A stretch of 64,000 nt of DNA from an uncultured Polaribacter sp. (GTDB lineage: Bacteria; Bacteroidota; Bacteroidia; Flavobacteriales; Flavobacteriaceae): contig NZ_CANNFH010000007.1 of assembly GCF_947503875.1 (NCBI RefSeq), positions 116,811 through 180,810 of the forward strand. Direction: 5' to 3'. The notes under the pieces were generated by a model. It saw only the letters and a list, made by a program, of their open reading frames with translations, was not told where the DNA came from and made no database searches. Within the stretch, counting starts at the first letter, position 1; each line of letters begins with the position of its first letter. Positions 1 through 10,235 of the stretch are shown in pieces. A program made the position numbers and the translations under genes.

Positions 1-1
1 A

Positions 2-400
2 GGAGACATTTTAAGTGTTAGAGTATTAGGTTATGGTGTAGATGAAAGCACAGCAATTCAAGATGCACAAATAAGGGCAATTGAAACACTTTTTTTTAGA
101 GGAATACCAAACTCTAATATTGCTAAGCCTTTAATTGGCTATAATGAAAATGAATTAAAGCGAAAGCACTCTTATTATTTTAGAGATTTTTTTACAAATA
201 AAAAGTTTCTTTCTTTTATTTCTGAAACCATTTTTATTGGTGGTCAAAATCAAAAAGTAATTGCTACTAAAATTAATAAAAAAGAGTTAAAACAAGGTTT
301 AGTTAATGCGCAAGTTGTGGCAATTGATCTTTTAATTAATGTTAAACCTTTAAGAAAAAACCTAGAACAACAAAGCGTAATTAAAAAATTCGGATTTTAA
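2..400 (+). CDS. C-terminal part of a hypothetical protein truncated by the window edge
   Basis: Open frame from base 2 (GDILSVRVLGYGVDESTAIQDAQIRAIETLFF...) to the TAA at 398-400, just before the next ORF. Confidence 0.7.
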   Translation, partial: GDILSVRVLGYGVDESTAIQDAQIRAIETLFFRGIPNSNIAKPLIGYNENELKRKHSYYFRDFFTNKKFLSFISETIFIGGQNQKVIATKINKKELKQGLVNAQVVAIDLLINVKPLRKNLEQQSVIKKFGF

Positions 401-409
401 ACACAAATT

Positions 410-1324
410 ATGAAAACAAAAATTTTAATAATTGCCTTTATGGCAATAATTACACCTAAACTTCTAGGGCAAGATACGATAGAACAAATTCAACCTACAA
501 TTATGGTAATGCCGTTTACAAAGTCTGGGCAGAATGCATTAGATCTTTTTGAAAACGATTTTAAATGGCAATCTATTATTGCAAGAGTAAATAATGCATT
601 TCAAGAAAGAGGTTTTAGACCAAAAGATTTACAAGAAACTATAAATCAAGTTAAAAAGACCAAAGCAATTAGCTCTTTAAAAAACGCAAATTTTAATGTG
701 GAAGAAGCTATTTATATGGAAGCCAGAACAGATATTATTGTAAAAGCTTTTATAAATATTTTTTCTGAAGATGGCATTAATAATAGCGTACAAGTTTCAT
801 TAAAAGCTATAGAAACATCGTCTAGAATGTCTTTGTATGATTTACCTACAGCTACCTCACCACCATTTAAAACAACAGATTATGGATATTTAGTGGATAG
901 AATTTTAACAGAAGAAAATAGAATCGAAAAATTTATAGATGGTTTAAATGAAGCATTTAAACAAATTGTAGACTTAGGAAAGGCTATTACTATAGAAATT
1001 ATGGTAACCGAGGACAGTTTATTTAAATTGGATGATGAGATTGGCGAAGATGCCGATTTTATTTCTGAATTAATTACAGATTGGGTAAAGCAAAATGCTA
1101 ATAAAAATCAATATAGAATTAAACAAGACTCAGAAAATATATTGAGTTTTGATGAGGTTAGAATCCCTTTAAGAACAGAAAGTGGTAATAACTATTCTAT
1201 AAACGATTTTGCAAAAAGTATCTCTAAAGCAATAGCTAAAATTTGTAGTCAAAAAGAAGGCATAAAAGCTAAGAGAAGAAGAGCTTCTGTTTCAGAGGGA
1301 ACTATAAGAATAATTTTACCTTAA
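410..1324 (+). CDS. Secreted hypothetical protein, resembles DUF6175 family
   Basis: Signal peptide; QPTIMVMPFTKSGQ motif; family name from recall. Confidence 0.65.
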   Translation: MKTKILIIAFMAIITPKLLGQDTIEQIQPTIMVMPFTKSGQNALDLFENDFKWQSIIARVNNAFQERGFRPKDLQETINQVKKTKAISSLKNANFNVEEAIYMEARTDIIVKAFINIFSEDGINNSVQVSLKAIETSSRMSLYDLPTATSPPFKTTDYGYLVDRILTEENRIEKFIDGLNEAFKQIVDLGKAITIEIMVTEDSLFKLDDEIGEDADFISELITDWVKQNANKNQYRIKQDSENILSFDEVRIPLRTESGNNYSINDFAKSISKAIAKICSQKEGIKAKRRRASVSEGTIRIILP

Positions 1325-1335
1325 AATACAATATC

Positions 1336-2283
1336 ATGAAAATTAAAATAACATTTATTTTTTTATACTTAATTTCTTTACAAAGTATAAAATCTCAAGA
1401 AAGTGAAGAGTTATTAAGCTCTCGAATAAATTTATCTATTGTAATGCCTCAAAATGAAGAAAAAATTAATGCCGCAAATTTTGCTAAAATAAAATCTAAA
1501 ATAAAACAGATTATTTCTAAAAATGGGGTCGCATCTACTGGGTATTATTCAGATTTTTTAATTTACCCAAGTATAGAAATTTACGATGAAGAAACTATAG
1601 ATGCAGGTTTACAACCAATTCATATTATAAGTGGAGATTTTACACTTTTTGTAAAACAAGCTTCTACGAATAAGGAATTTGGTAGTGTTTCTATAAACTT
1701 TAAAGGTTCTGGTAGCAATAAATATAAGGCCATAAAAAACGGAATTTCTAAAATAAACACTAATAGAAGAGAATATGAAACTTTTTTAAAAAAGGTAAAA
1801 TCTAAAATTGTAACACATTATCAAAACAATTGTAGTTTATATATTTCTGAAGCGAACAAATACAACGCTAGTAAAAAGTATGATCAGGCGCTAGTTCAAT
1901 TATTATCAATTCCTGCGGGAATTACAAACTGTAATTCAAAAATAAATTCAAGAATTATTCAATATTACAAAAACTACACAAACAGCGTTTGCGAACAAAA
2001 ATTACTTAGAGCAAATGGTTATTATAGCGAAAAACAATACTCTAAAGCCATAATCTCTTTACAATCCATAAGTCCAGAATCAAAATGTAAGACCAATGCA
2101 TTTTCATTAATGAAAAAAATTGAGAAGAATATTAATAACAAACAAAAGCAAGAATTAGATATTGCTAAGAAAATTTATACAGATAAGGTTGCTATGGAAA
2201 AAAGTAGAATAGCCGCTATTAAAGAAATTGCTTTAGCGTATTACAAAAACCAGCCCGATACTAAAATTAATATTATTAAATAA
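1336..2283 (+). CDS. Secreted hypothetical protein
   Basis: Signal peptide, tightly linked to upstream ORF. Confidence 0.65.
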   Translation: MKIKITFIFLYLISLQSIKSQESEELLSSRINLSIVMPQNEEKINAANFAKIKSKIKQIISKNGVASTGYYSDFLIYPSIEIYDEETIDAGLQPIHIISGDFTLFVKQASTNKEFGSVSINFKGSGSNKYKAIKNGISKINTNRREYETFLKKVKSKIVTHYQNNCSLYISEANKYNASKKYDQALVQLLSIPAGITNCNSKINSRIIQYYKNYTNSVCEQKLLRANGYYSEKQYSKAIISLQSISPESKCKTNAFSLMKKIEKNINNKQKQELDIAKKIYTDKVAMEKSRIAAIKEIALAYYKNQPDTKINIIK

Positions 2284-2654
2284 CCTAGAAATTATAACAA
2301 TAAATAGCAAACGAAATGATCAAGAAAGGTTGTTGCTTATTATTTTATTTTCTACTATTAAAATACTAATAATAATTGGCATGACTAGAATCTACCTAAA
2401 GTATTTGCTTTTAAATTTTAGTACATCTCAACAAATACATAAATAAATAAGGATATTAAAATTGGAAACAGAAGATATTATAAACAAAATACAGGAATAG
2501 CAATACTCTAACTGTGAATCTATTCATTAAAAAAAAATTTAATCGGAGATATTTTTGTTTTATAAACTATTTTAAAACTTACCTAATTGTAGGTATTTAA
2601 ATAACCCAAAAGAACTTGTAATTTTACCCCATATTAATCAACATATTCTATATA

Positions 2655-2933
2655 ATGAAAAAGAATAATTTATTACTTACAGGTTTAGTATTAGCAATAA
2701 CTATTGGATTTTCTTCATGCGAAGCTACCGAAGAAGTTGTTTGTAACACAGACGCAGCTTATGACGCTTATTTAAGTTCAGTTAGTAAATTTTCGAACAA
2801 CCCAACTAAATCAAACTGTAACAATATGAAATCTAAAGCTAGAGATTTTATAAGTAAAGCAGGCGCTTGTGGTGGTATAGATACTAGTGCCGCTCAAAGA
2901 TCAATAAACAGTATTGATTGTTCTGATTTTTAG
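2655..2933 (+). CDS. Small putative lipoprotein
   Basis: 92 aa; lipobox-like IGFSSC after a hydrophobic segment; four Cys in the mature part. Confidence 0.65.
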   Translation: MKKNNLLLTGLVLAITIGFSSCEATEEVVCNTDAAYDAYLSSVSKFSNNPTKSNCNNMKSKARDFISKAGACGGIDTSAAQRSINSIDCSDF

Positions 2934-3005
2934 TTAAACAAGCAATTTTTTATTGTAATTTTTAATGTAAGATAAAGATAGAATTTTAACTATCTCTATC
3001 TTACT

Positions 3006-5189
3006 TTAATTTCCTACTTCATTTATAAATTTAATACGCATTAATCGCAATTCATCTTCATCATAATCCCCATCAAATTCATCTAAAGCTTCTTGAATAT
3101 TATCTGATTCTGCTTCCATAAAATACTCATGTATTTCCTCTTGTTGGTCTTCATCTAAAAAATCATCTAAAGCATAATTAATATCTAATTTAGTACCAGA
3201 ATAAATAATTACTTCCATTTCTTTAATTAAGGTAGGTAATTCTATTCCTTTAGATTTCGCTATATCTTCTAATGGCAATTTTCTATCTGTATTTTGTATA
3301 ATATATAACTTTAACCCAGAGTTTGTTCCTGTACTTTTTACAATTAAATCATCTGGTCTTAAAACTTCATTTTCATCTACATAAGCTGCTATTATTTTCA
3401 CAAATTCTTTACCAAATTTTCTGGCCTTACCTTCTCCTACTCCATGCACAGTTGCTAGTTCTTCCAAATTTGTGGGATATTTTAAAGCCATATCATCTAA
3501 AGATGGATCTTGAAAAACAGCAAAAGGAGGAACTCCTAATTTAGTAGCTACCTTTTTACGTAAATCTTTTAATAATTTCACTAAATTTACATCAGTAACG
3601 CCAGCAGAAGATTTTGCATTGGTAATTATAGCATTATCATTTTCTTCAGAATACACATGGTCTTCTGTCATTAAAAAAGAAGTAGGGTTTTCTAAATACT
3701 TTTTACCTTCTTCCGTAAGTTTAACAACCCCATATTGCTCAATTTCTTTTTTAATGAAATTCACCACAAGTATCTGCCTAATTAAAGCCATCCAATAGCC
3801 TGCAGATTTATCTTTACCAATACCAAAAAAAGGTTGTGTGTGTGTTTTATGGCTGGTTAATAAAGCATTTTCTTTACCAACTAAAGTATTTACAACTGCT
3901 TTAGATTTGTATTTTTGCATGGTGTTTTTAATAACAGAAAGCAATTTTACAACATCTTCCTTGGCCTCGTGTTTTTTCTTTGGATTTCTAGAGTTGTCAT
4001 CCATATCTGCACCTTCTCCATTCACTTCATCAAAATCTTCACCAAAATAATGCAATAAATATTTACGCCTATTCATAGACGTTTCTGCATATCCTACAAC
4101 TTCTTGTAATAACGCATGGCCAATTTCTTGTTCAGCCACAGGCTTACTTGCCATAAATTTCTCTAGCTTTTCTATATCTTTATACGCATAAAAAGCCAAA
4201 CAATAGCCTTCACCATCATCTCTACCTGCTCTACCTGTTTCTTGGTAGTAACTTTCTAAGCTTTTTGGAATATCATGGTGAATTACAAAACGCACATCTG
4301 GCTTGTCTATTCCCATACCAAAAGCTATGGTTGCAACTACAATATCACAATTTTCCATTAAAAACATATCTTGATGCTTTACACGTGTTTTCGCATCTAA
4401 ACCTGCATGATAAGGCACTGCATTTAAACCATTTACTTGTAAAATTTGCGCAATTTCTTCTACCTTTTTCCTGCTTAAGCAGTAAATAATTCCAGACTTA
4501 CCAACGCGTTGCTTTACAAAACGGATTATGTCTTTTTCTACTTCTTTGGTTTTTGGCCTTACTTCATAAAACAAATTTGCTCTATTAAAAGAAGCCTTAA
4601 ATCTATTGGCATCTGTAATGCCTAATGTTTTTAAAATATCTTCTTGTACTTTTTCTGTGGCTGTAGCTGTTAAACAAATTACAGGTACATCATCTATCGC
4701 CTTTATAATGTGTTTTAAATTTCTATATTCTGGTCTAAAATCATGACCCCATTCAGAAATACAATGGGCTTCATCAATAGCAACAAAAGATATTTTTTGA
4801 GTCTTTAAAAAAGCCACATATTCTTCTTTTACTAAAGATTCTGGTGCAACATATAAAAGTTTGGTAATTCCGTTACTAATATCATCCTTTACCTGTGCAA
4901 CATCTGTCTTATTTAAAGAGGAATTTAAAACATGAGCAACCCCATTATTTTCTGAGATCCCTCGAATTGCATCTACCTGATTTTTCATTAAGGCAATTAG
5001 AGGAGAAACTACAATTGCAGTGCCTTCTTGCATTAAAGCAGGCAATTGGTAGCAAAGCGATTTACCACCACCTGTTGGCATAATCACAAAAGTGTTTTTA
5101 CCGTTAACAATACTTTTAACTACTTCTTCTTGTAAGCCTTTAAATTTACTAAATCCAAAAAACTTTTTAAGAGGACTGTGTACATCCAT
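3006..5189 (-). CDS. recQ: ATP-dependent DNA helicase RecQ
   Basis: MPTGGGKSLCYQLPA, DEAHCISEWGHDFRPEY, QETGRAGRDDGEG motifs; RQC/HRDC-like C-terminus. Confidence 0.97.
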   Translation of the reverse strand: MDVHSPLKKFFGFSKFKGLQEEVVKSIVNGKNTFVIMPTGGGKSLCYQLPALMQEGTAIVVSPLIALMKNQVDAIRGISENNGVAHVLNSSLNKTDVAQVKDDISNGITKLLYVAPESLVKEEYVAFLKTQKISFVAIDEAHCISEWGHDFRPEYRNLKHIIKAIDDVPVICLTATATEKVQEDILKTLGITDANRFKASFNRANLFYEVRPKTKEVEKDIIRFVKQRVGKSGIIYCLSRKKVEEIAQILQVNGLNAVPYHAGLDAKTRVKHQDMFLMENCDIVVATIAFGMGIDKPDVRFVIHHDIPKSLESYYQETGRAGRDDGEGYCLAFYAYKDIEKLEKFMASKPVAEQEIGHALLQEVVGYAETSMNRRKYLLHYFGEDFDEVNGEGADMDDNSRNPKKKHEAKEDVVKLLSVIKNTMQKYKSKAVVNTLVGKENALLTSHKTHTQPFFGIGKDKSAGYWMALIRQILVVNFIKKEIEQYGVVKLTEEGKKYLENPTSFLMTEDHVYSEENDNAIITNAKSSAGVTDVNLVKLLKDLRKKVATKLGVPPFAVFQDPSLDDMALKYPTNLEELATVHGVGEGKARKFGKEFVKIIAAYVDENEVLRPDDLIVKSTGTNSGLKLYIIQNTDRKLPLEDIAKSKGIELPTLIKEMEVIIYSGTKLDINYALDDFLDEDQQEEIHEYFMEAESDNIQEALDEFDGDYDEDELRLMRIKFINEVGN

Positions 5190-5324
5190 TTGTAAAATAT
5201 TCGTTTAAAATAAAAAGAACCTACAAACCTACTTTATAATTTGATGTAACTATTTTTTGTAGTAAATTTGTCTGTTTCTTAATCTAAAGATATAACTTTT
5301 TTTTATTCTGATAAATACAAACTA

Positions 5325-6293
5325 TTGAAAAATTCAAATACTATTTTACAAACCGCGAAAAACACCATTATACTGGAAAGTGAAGCTATTAAAAATCTTG
5401 CAATTCTTTTAGATGATAATTTTGAAAAGGCTGTAAATTTTATTTTAAATGCAAATGGTAGAGTTGTAATTACAGGAATAGGAAAAAGTGCAAATATTGC
5501 TACCAAAATTGTGGCAACCTTAAACTCTACAGGCACACCCGCTATTTTTATGCATGCTGCCGATGCCATACATGGCGATTTAGGTAACGTACAAAAAAAT
5601 GATGTGGTTATTTGTTTATCTAAAAGTGGCAATACTCCAGAAATTAAAGTGTTGGTACCTTTAATTAAAAACTACGGTAATAAAATTATAGCAATAACAG
5701 GAAATATCAACTCTTTTTTAGGCAAAAATGCAGATTATACCTTAAACACCTTTGTAGAAAAAGAGGCTTGTGGCAACAATTTAGCGCCAACTAGCAGCAC
5801 TACTGCACAATTGGTTATGGGAGATGCTTTGGCTATTTGCTTGCAAGAACTGAGAGGTTTTTCTAGTAAAGATTTTGCCAAATATCATCCTGGAGGTGCT
5901 TTAGGCAAACGTTTATATCTTAGAGTAGCAGATTTAATTAGTAAGAATGAAGTTCCTAAAATTAAAAGCACAGATAGTATTGCAAAAGTAATTGTAGAAA
6001 TTTCTGAAAAAAGATTAGGTGTTACAGCTGTTATAGAAAATGATAAACTTGTAGGTATTATAACAGATGGTGATATTAGAAGAATGCTCGCTAAAACTAC
6101 CGCAATTGATAATTTTAAAGCCAAAGACATCATGGGTAAAAACCCTAAAACGATTGGTATAAATGCTATGGCAGTAGAAGCTTTAGAAAAGCTAGAAAGC
6201 AACAATATAACTCAGATTCTTGTGGTAGATGACAACGAAAAATATACAGGAGTTGTGCATTTACACGATTTAATTAAAGAAGGAATTTTCTAA
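5325..6293 (+). CDS. kdsD: Arabinose-5-phosphate isomerase, KpsF/GutQ family (SIS plus CBS domains)
   Basis: GIGKSANIATKIVATLNSTGTPA SIS motif, HPGGALGKRL, two CBS repeats; TTG start. Confidence 0.92.
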   Translation: MKNSNTILQTAKNTIILESEAIKNLAILLDDNFEKAVNFILNANGRVVITGIGKSANIATKIVATLNSTGTPAIFMHAADAIHGDLGNVQKNDVVICLSKSGNTPEIKVLVPLIKNYGNKIIAITGNINSFLGKNADYTLNTFVEKEACGNNLAPTSSTTAQLVMGDALAICLQELRGFSSKDFAKYHPGGALGKRLYLRVADLISKNEVPKIKSTDSIAKVIVEISEKRLGVTAVIENDKLVGIITDGDIRRMLAKTTAIDNFKAKDIMGKNPKTIGINAMAVEALEKLESNNITQILVVDDNEKYTGVVHLHDLIKEGIF

Positions 6294-7123
6294 TGGCAGA
6301 TACACAAAAAGAAATGTCCTTTTTAGGACATTTAGAAGAATTACGTTGGCATTTGGTAAGAAGTGCAGCTGCAATACTAATTATTGCAATTGTTATTTTT
6401 ACTTTTCAAAAAGAAGTGTATGAGCATTTTTTATTGGCGCATTTAAAGTCAGACTTTGTTACCTATCGTTATTTTTGTCATATTTTTCAACTTATACATA
6501 TTGAGAGTGCTTTTTGTGAGGTTTCTTTTTCTGATACCAAACTGCAAAGTATAGAGGTTACTTCACAATTAATGAGTGCAATTTGGACTTCATTAATCTT
6601 GGGTATTATTTTATCTTTTCCTTATATATTGTGGGAAATTTGGCGCTTTGTTTCACCAGGATTAACCGCTAAAGAAATTAAAAACTCAAGAGGATTTATC
6701 TTTGTAGCTTCTTTATTGTTCTTTATTGGTGTAGCCTTTAGTTTTTATGTAATTGCACCTATTTCTGTGCACTTTCTATACAACTATCAAATAACAGATG
6801 AAATTGTAAATAGTTTTAAACTAAGATCTCATATTGGCTTAATTACAAATATGTTGCTCGGTGTTTCAATTCTTTTTGAATTGCCAGTTTTAGTTTACTT
6901 TTTAACAAAAGCAGGTCTTATAACACCAGAATTTTTAAGAAAATACAGAAAACATGCTTTAGTGGTTGTATTAATAGTGGCAGCAATTATTACGCCACCA
7001 GATATTGCCAGTCAGGTAATTGTAGCCATACCCATATTAATATTGTATGAAATAAGTATAAGAGTTTCTAAAATAGTGATAAAAAACCAACAAAAGAATG
7101 CACAAAAAAGTCCAAGAATTTAA
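6293..7123 (+). CDS. tatC: Sec-independent protein translocase TatC
   Basis: FLGHLEELRWHLVRS N-terminus, multiple TM helices, ITPPDIASQ motif. Confidence 0.95.
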   Translation: MADTQKEMSFLGHLEELRWHLVRSAAAILIIAIVIFTFQKEVYEHFLLAHLKSDFVTYRYFCHIFQLIHIESAFCEVSFSDTKLQSIEVTSQLMSAIWTSLILGIILSFPYILWEIWRFVSPGLTAKEIKNSRGFIFVASLLFFIGVAFSFYVIAPISVHFLYNYQITDEIVNSFKLRSHIGLITNMLLGVSILFELPVLVYFLTKAGLITPEFLRKYRKHALVVVLIVAAIITPPDIASQVIVAIPILILYEISIRVSKIVIKNQQKNAQKSPRI

Positions 7124-7448
7124 TGATTATCGTTCTAAAATGAACGAAAGAATATTAGAATCTGATAATAAAGTAATAAAAAGAATTTTTAATTTAGACA
7201 CCAATACCTTTGCAGCAGGACATTTACCTGTTAAAACGAAAGAGTTACTAGGTTTAGTAGCATCTGCAGTTTTAAGATGTGATGATTGTGTGCAATACCA
7301 CTTAGAAGCCGCAAAAAAAAATGGAGTAACCACAGCAGAAATGATGGAAACTATGGCCATTGCTAATTTAGTTGGTGGTACTATAGTAATTCCGCATTTA
7401 AGAAGAGCTGTAGAATATTGGGATTTTCTTGAAAATAAAGAAGCATAA
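7098..7448 (+). CDS. Carboxymuconolactone decarboxylase/AhpD-like protein
   Basis: RCDDCVQYHLEAAKKNG CxxC-H motif; overlaps the tatC 3' end by 26 bp. Confidence 0.88.
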   Translation: MHKKVQEFNDYRSKMNERILESDNKVIKRIFNLDTNTFAAGHLPVKTKELLGLVASAVLRCDDCVQYHLEAAKKNGVTTAEMMETMAIANLVGGTIVIPHLRRAVEYWDFLENKEA

Positions 7449-7559
7449 TTATTGATTTGTTTTGCTATGCGAATGTTTGTGATGGATTTAAGAATTTTAC
7501 AAATTTAGATTAAATACATTTAAACAATTCAACAGTTCAACAATTACACATTTTTAAAT

Positions 7560-8297
7560 ATGATTTTAAAGGCAGAAAATATTCAAAAAATCTACGGCAG
7601 TAGAAAAGTAGTACAAGGCATTTCTTTAGAAGTACAACAAGGTGAAATTATTGGACTTTTAGGACCAAATGGCGCTGGAAAAACAACTTCTTTTTACATG
7701 ATTGTGGGCATGATAAAGCCTAATTTTGGTAAAATCTATTTAGATGATGAAGAAATTACGCAAGATGCCATGTACAAACGTGCACAAAAAGGTATTGGAT
7801 ATTTAGCGCAAGAAGCTTCTGTTTTTAGAAAATTATCTGTAGAAGATAATATCATGTCTGTATTGCAATTTACAGGGCGCTCTAAAAAAGAACAAAAAAT
7901 AAAATTAGAATCTTTAATTGAAGAGTTTAATATTGGTCATGTGCGTAAAAATAGAGGAGATTTATTGTCTGGAGGAGAAAGACGTAGAACAGAAATTGCA
8001 CGTTGTTTGGCCTCAGATCCTAATTTTATACTTTTAGACGAACCTTTTGCAGGTGTAGATCCAATTGCTGTAGAAGACATACAAAGCATTGTAGCACAAC
8101 TGAAAAATAAAAATATAGGTATTTTAATTACAGATCATGATGTGCAAGCAACTTTAGCTATAACAGACAAAACCTACTTAATGTACCAAGGAAGCATTTT
8201 AAAAAGTGGTACTCCAGAAGAATTGGCTGCAGATGAAATGGTGCGTAAAGTGTATTTGGGTAAAGATTTTGAGTTAAAAAAGCGAAAGTTTATTTAA
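7560..8297 (+). CDS. lptB: LPS export ABC transporter ATP-binding protein
   Basis: GPNGAGKTTSFYMIVG Walker A, LSGGERRRTEIARCLA signature, LptB-type length. Confidence 0.94.
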   Translation: MILKAENIQKIYGSRKVVQGISLEVQQGEIIGLLGPNGAGKTTSFYMIVGMIKPNFGKIYLDDEEITQDAMYKRAQKGIGYLAQEASVFRKLSVEDNIMSVLQFTGRSKKEQKIKLESLIEEFNIGHVRKNRGDLLSGGERRRTEIARCLASDPNFILLDEPFAGVDPIAVEDIQSIVAQLKNKNIGILITDHDVQATLAITDKTYLMYQGSILKSGTPEELAADEMVRKVYLGKDFELKKRKFI

Positions 8298-8319
8298 GAA
8301 AACTACCTATATTTAATTG

Positions 8320-9075
8320 CTAAGACAACTTTGCTGTTTCTTTACTTTTAGAATTCGCTATTACAGATAAAACAATATACAAAATAATTATTAGCGGTAT
8401 TGAAGCATATTTTGTGGTCACAATTAATAAAATTGAAGCCAATAAGAAAATATATTTAATCCAATTATTTTTAATGGAATACTCTTTAAATTTTAGAGAA
8501 AATAAAGGGATTTCTGCATTCATTACAAAAGTTAAACACAACGTAATACAAATTAAAACGTATTTATTTTGCAATAAAATTTCTACAAAGTATAAATCGG
8601 TTTGCATTTTAATTAAAGGTAAAGAAATTATAAACAAACTCATGGCAGGCGTTGGTAAACCTATAAAAGAATCAGTTTGCCTAGTATCTATATTAAATTT
8701 AGCAAGCCTGTAACAAGCGCCTAAAGTTAACAATAAACCTAAAAATTGTATGGGTGCAAACTGAAGTCCATATTCAGTTATTGTTTCAATTTCTTCAAAA
8801 GAACCTTCAAAAGTATTTAAAGCCAACAATTGAAACATAATTATACCAGGTACAACACCACTAGTAACCACATCTGCTAACGAATCTAGTTGTTTTCCCA
8901 ACTCGCCAGAAACGCCTAATAAACGCGCCGCAAAACCATCAAAAAAATCTAATAAAATTCCTAACACTACAAATAAAGCAGCCATGTCAAACGCCTTTTC
9001 TACGGCATAAATTGTAGCAATAATACCACAGAAAAGATTACCAAGCGTAATTAAATTGGGGATGTGTTTTTTCAT
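8320..9075 (-). CDS. pssA: CDP-diacylglycerol-serine O-phosphatidyltransferase
   Basis: CDP-alcohol phosphatidyltransferase-like DFFDGFAARLLGVSGELGKQLDSLAD motif, multiple TM helices. Confidence 0.9.
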   Translation of the reverse strand: MKKHIPNLITLGNLFCGIIATIYAVEKAFDMAALFVVLGILLDFFDGFAARLLGVSGELGKQLDSLADVVTSGVVPGIIMFQLLALNTFEGSFEEIETITEYGLQFAPIQFLGLLLTLGACYRLAKFNIDTRQTDSFIGLPTPAMSLFIISLPLIKMQTDLYFVEILLQNKYVLICITLCLTFVMNAEIPLFSLKFKEYSIKNNWIKYIFLLASILLIVTTKYASIPLIIILYIVLSVIANSKSKETAKLS

Positions 9076-9178
9076 TTAGTTTCTAGTAAAGCGCTAAAGT
9101 AAGCAATCCTATTTTGAAGTTTTTTAAAATCTTTCTTTTTTTATGTACTTTTAATAAATTTAGCAAACTAAATGTAAT

Positions 9179-10153
9179 ATGCCAATTATAAAATCTACCT
9201 TCTCACCTACTTTACCTTTTAAAAACGGACATTTCAATACCATGTATCGTCCTCTTTTTAGGAAAGATACTTGCAAATATCAAAGAAAAAGAATTACAAC
9301 TTGGGACAAAGATTTTATAGATTTAGATTTTTCTTTTCAAAATTCTAAAACCTTAGTAGTACTTATACATGGTTTAGAAGGCAGCTCACAATCTACATAC
9401 ATTACAGCAACAAGTAATTATTTAAATGCTAAAAAAATAGACACGGTTTGTTTTAACCTAAGAAGCTGCAGTGGCCAGGATAATTTACTTTTAGCAACCT
9501 ATCATACTGGGAAAACTGATGATGTGCATTTTGTTGTAAACCATCTGCTACAAAATTATGCTTATGAAAATGTGATACTTGTTGGATTTAGCTTGGGTGG
9601 CAATTTAACTTTAAAATATCTTGGGGAATATCAACAACAATTAAACGAGCGTATTAAAGGTGGTATTGCCATTTCTGTGCCTGTAGATATTGCCTCTGCC
9701 GAATTGGAATTGGATAAATTAAAAAATAAATTGTACGTTGAATTGTTTTTTAAAACCATGAAAAACAAAATCTTAGAGAAGGCATTTAAATTTCCTGAGT
9801 TTCATTTAGACAAAGAAAAACTATTTAAAGCTACTAAATTTAAGCATTTAGAACATTTGTACACTGTACCTGTTTTTGGTTTTAAAAGTCCGGAAGATTA
9901 TTGGCAAAAAGCAAGTTCAAAACCCTATATTCCAAAAATAAAATTGCCTTCACTACTTATAAATGCTAAAGATGATAGCTTTTTGTCTGCTGCATGTTAT
10001 CCTGAAAAAGAAGCCAAACAATCGGATTATTTCTATTTAGAAACTCCAAATTATGGCGGACATTGTGGTTTTATAAGCTCTTTTAAATCTCAAGAAAACA
10101 ATTGGTTAGAACAAAGAATATACAATTTTATTCGAAAAAAAATATTAATTTAA
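9179..10153 (+). CDS. Alpha/beta hydrolase, YheT-like
   Basis: GHFNTMYRPLFR, VVLIHGLEGSS, GFSLGGNLTLKYLGE nucleophile elbow, GGHCGF. Confidence 0.85.
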   Translation: MPIIKSTFSPTLPFKNGHFNTMYRPLFRKDTCKYQRKRITTWDKDFIDLDFSFQNSKTLVVLIHGLEGSSQSTYITATSNYLNAKKIDTVCFNLRSCSGQDNLLLATYHTGKTDDVHFVVNHLLQNYAYENVILVGFSLGGNLTLKYLGEYQQQLNERIKGGIAISVPVDIASAELELDKLKNKLYVELFFKTMKNKILEKAFKFPEFHLDKEKLFKATKFKHLEHLYTVPVFGFKSPEDYWQKASSKPYIPKIKLPSLLINAKDDSFLSAACYPEKEAKQSDYFYLETPNYGGHCGFISSFKSQENNWLEQRIYNFIRKKILI

Positions 10154-10235
10154 TTCCTTCCAACAATAAGTTTATAAAACTAGGGTTTATTTTAATAGGA
10201 TTTAAGATATTTGTTATTGTTAAATAGAACATTAT

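Noticed and set aside
3323-5083. Plus-strand ORFs inside recQ (3323, 3838, 4265, 4895)
   Set aside because: Antisense to a well-conserved helicase gene; low-complexity translations typical of AT-rich shadow ORFs.
5303-6205. Minus-strand ORFs 5303-5632 and 5885-6205
   Set aside because: Shadow ORFs opposite kdsD/kpsF with no recognisable domain.
7098-7123. 26-bp overlap of tatC with the AhpD-like gene as a recoding site
   Set aside because: Likely ordinary overlap; a downstream Met (MNERILES) could also be the start.
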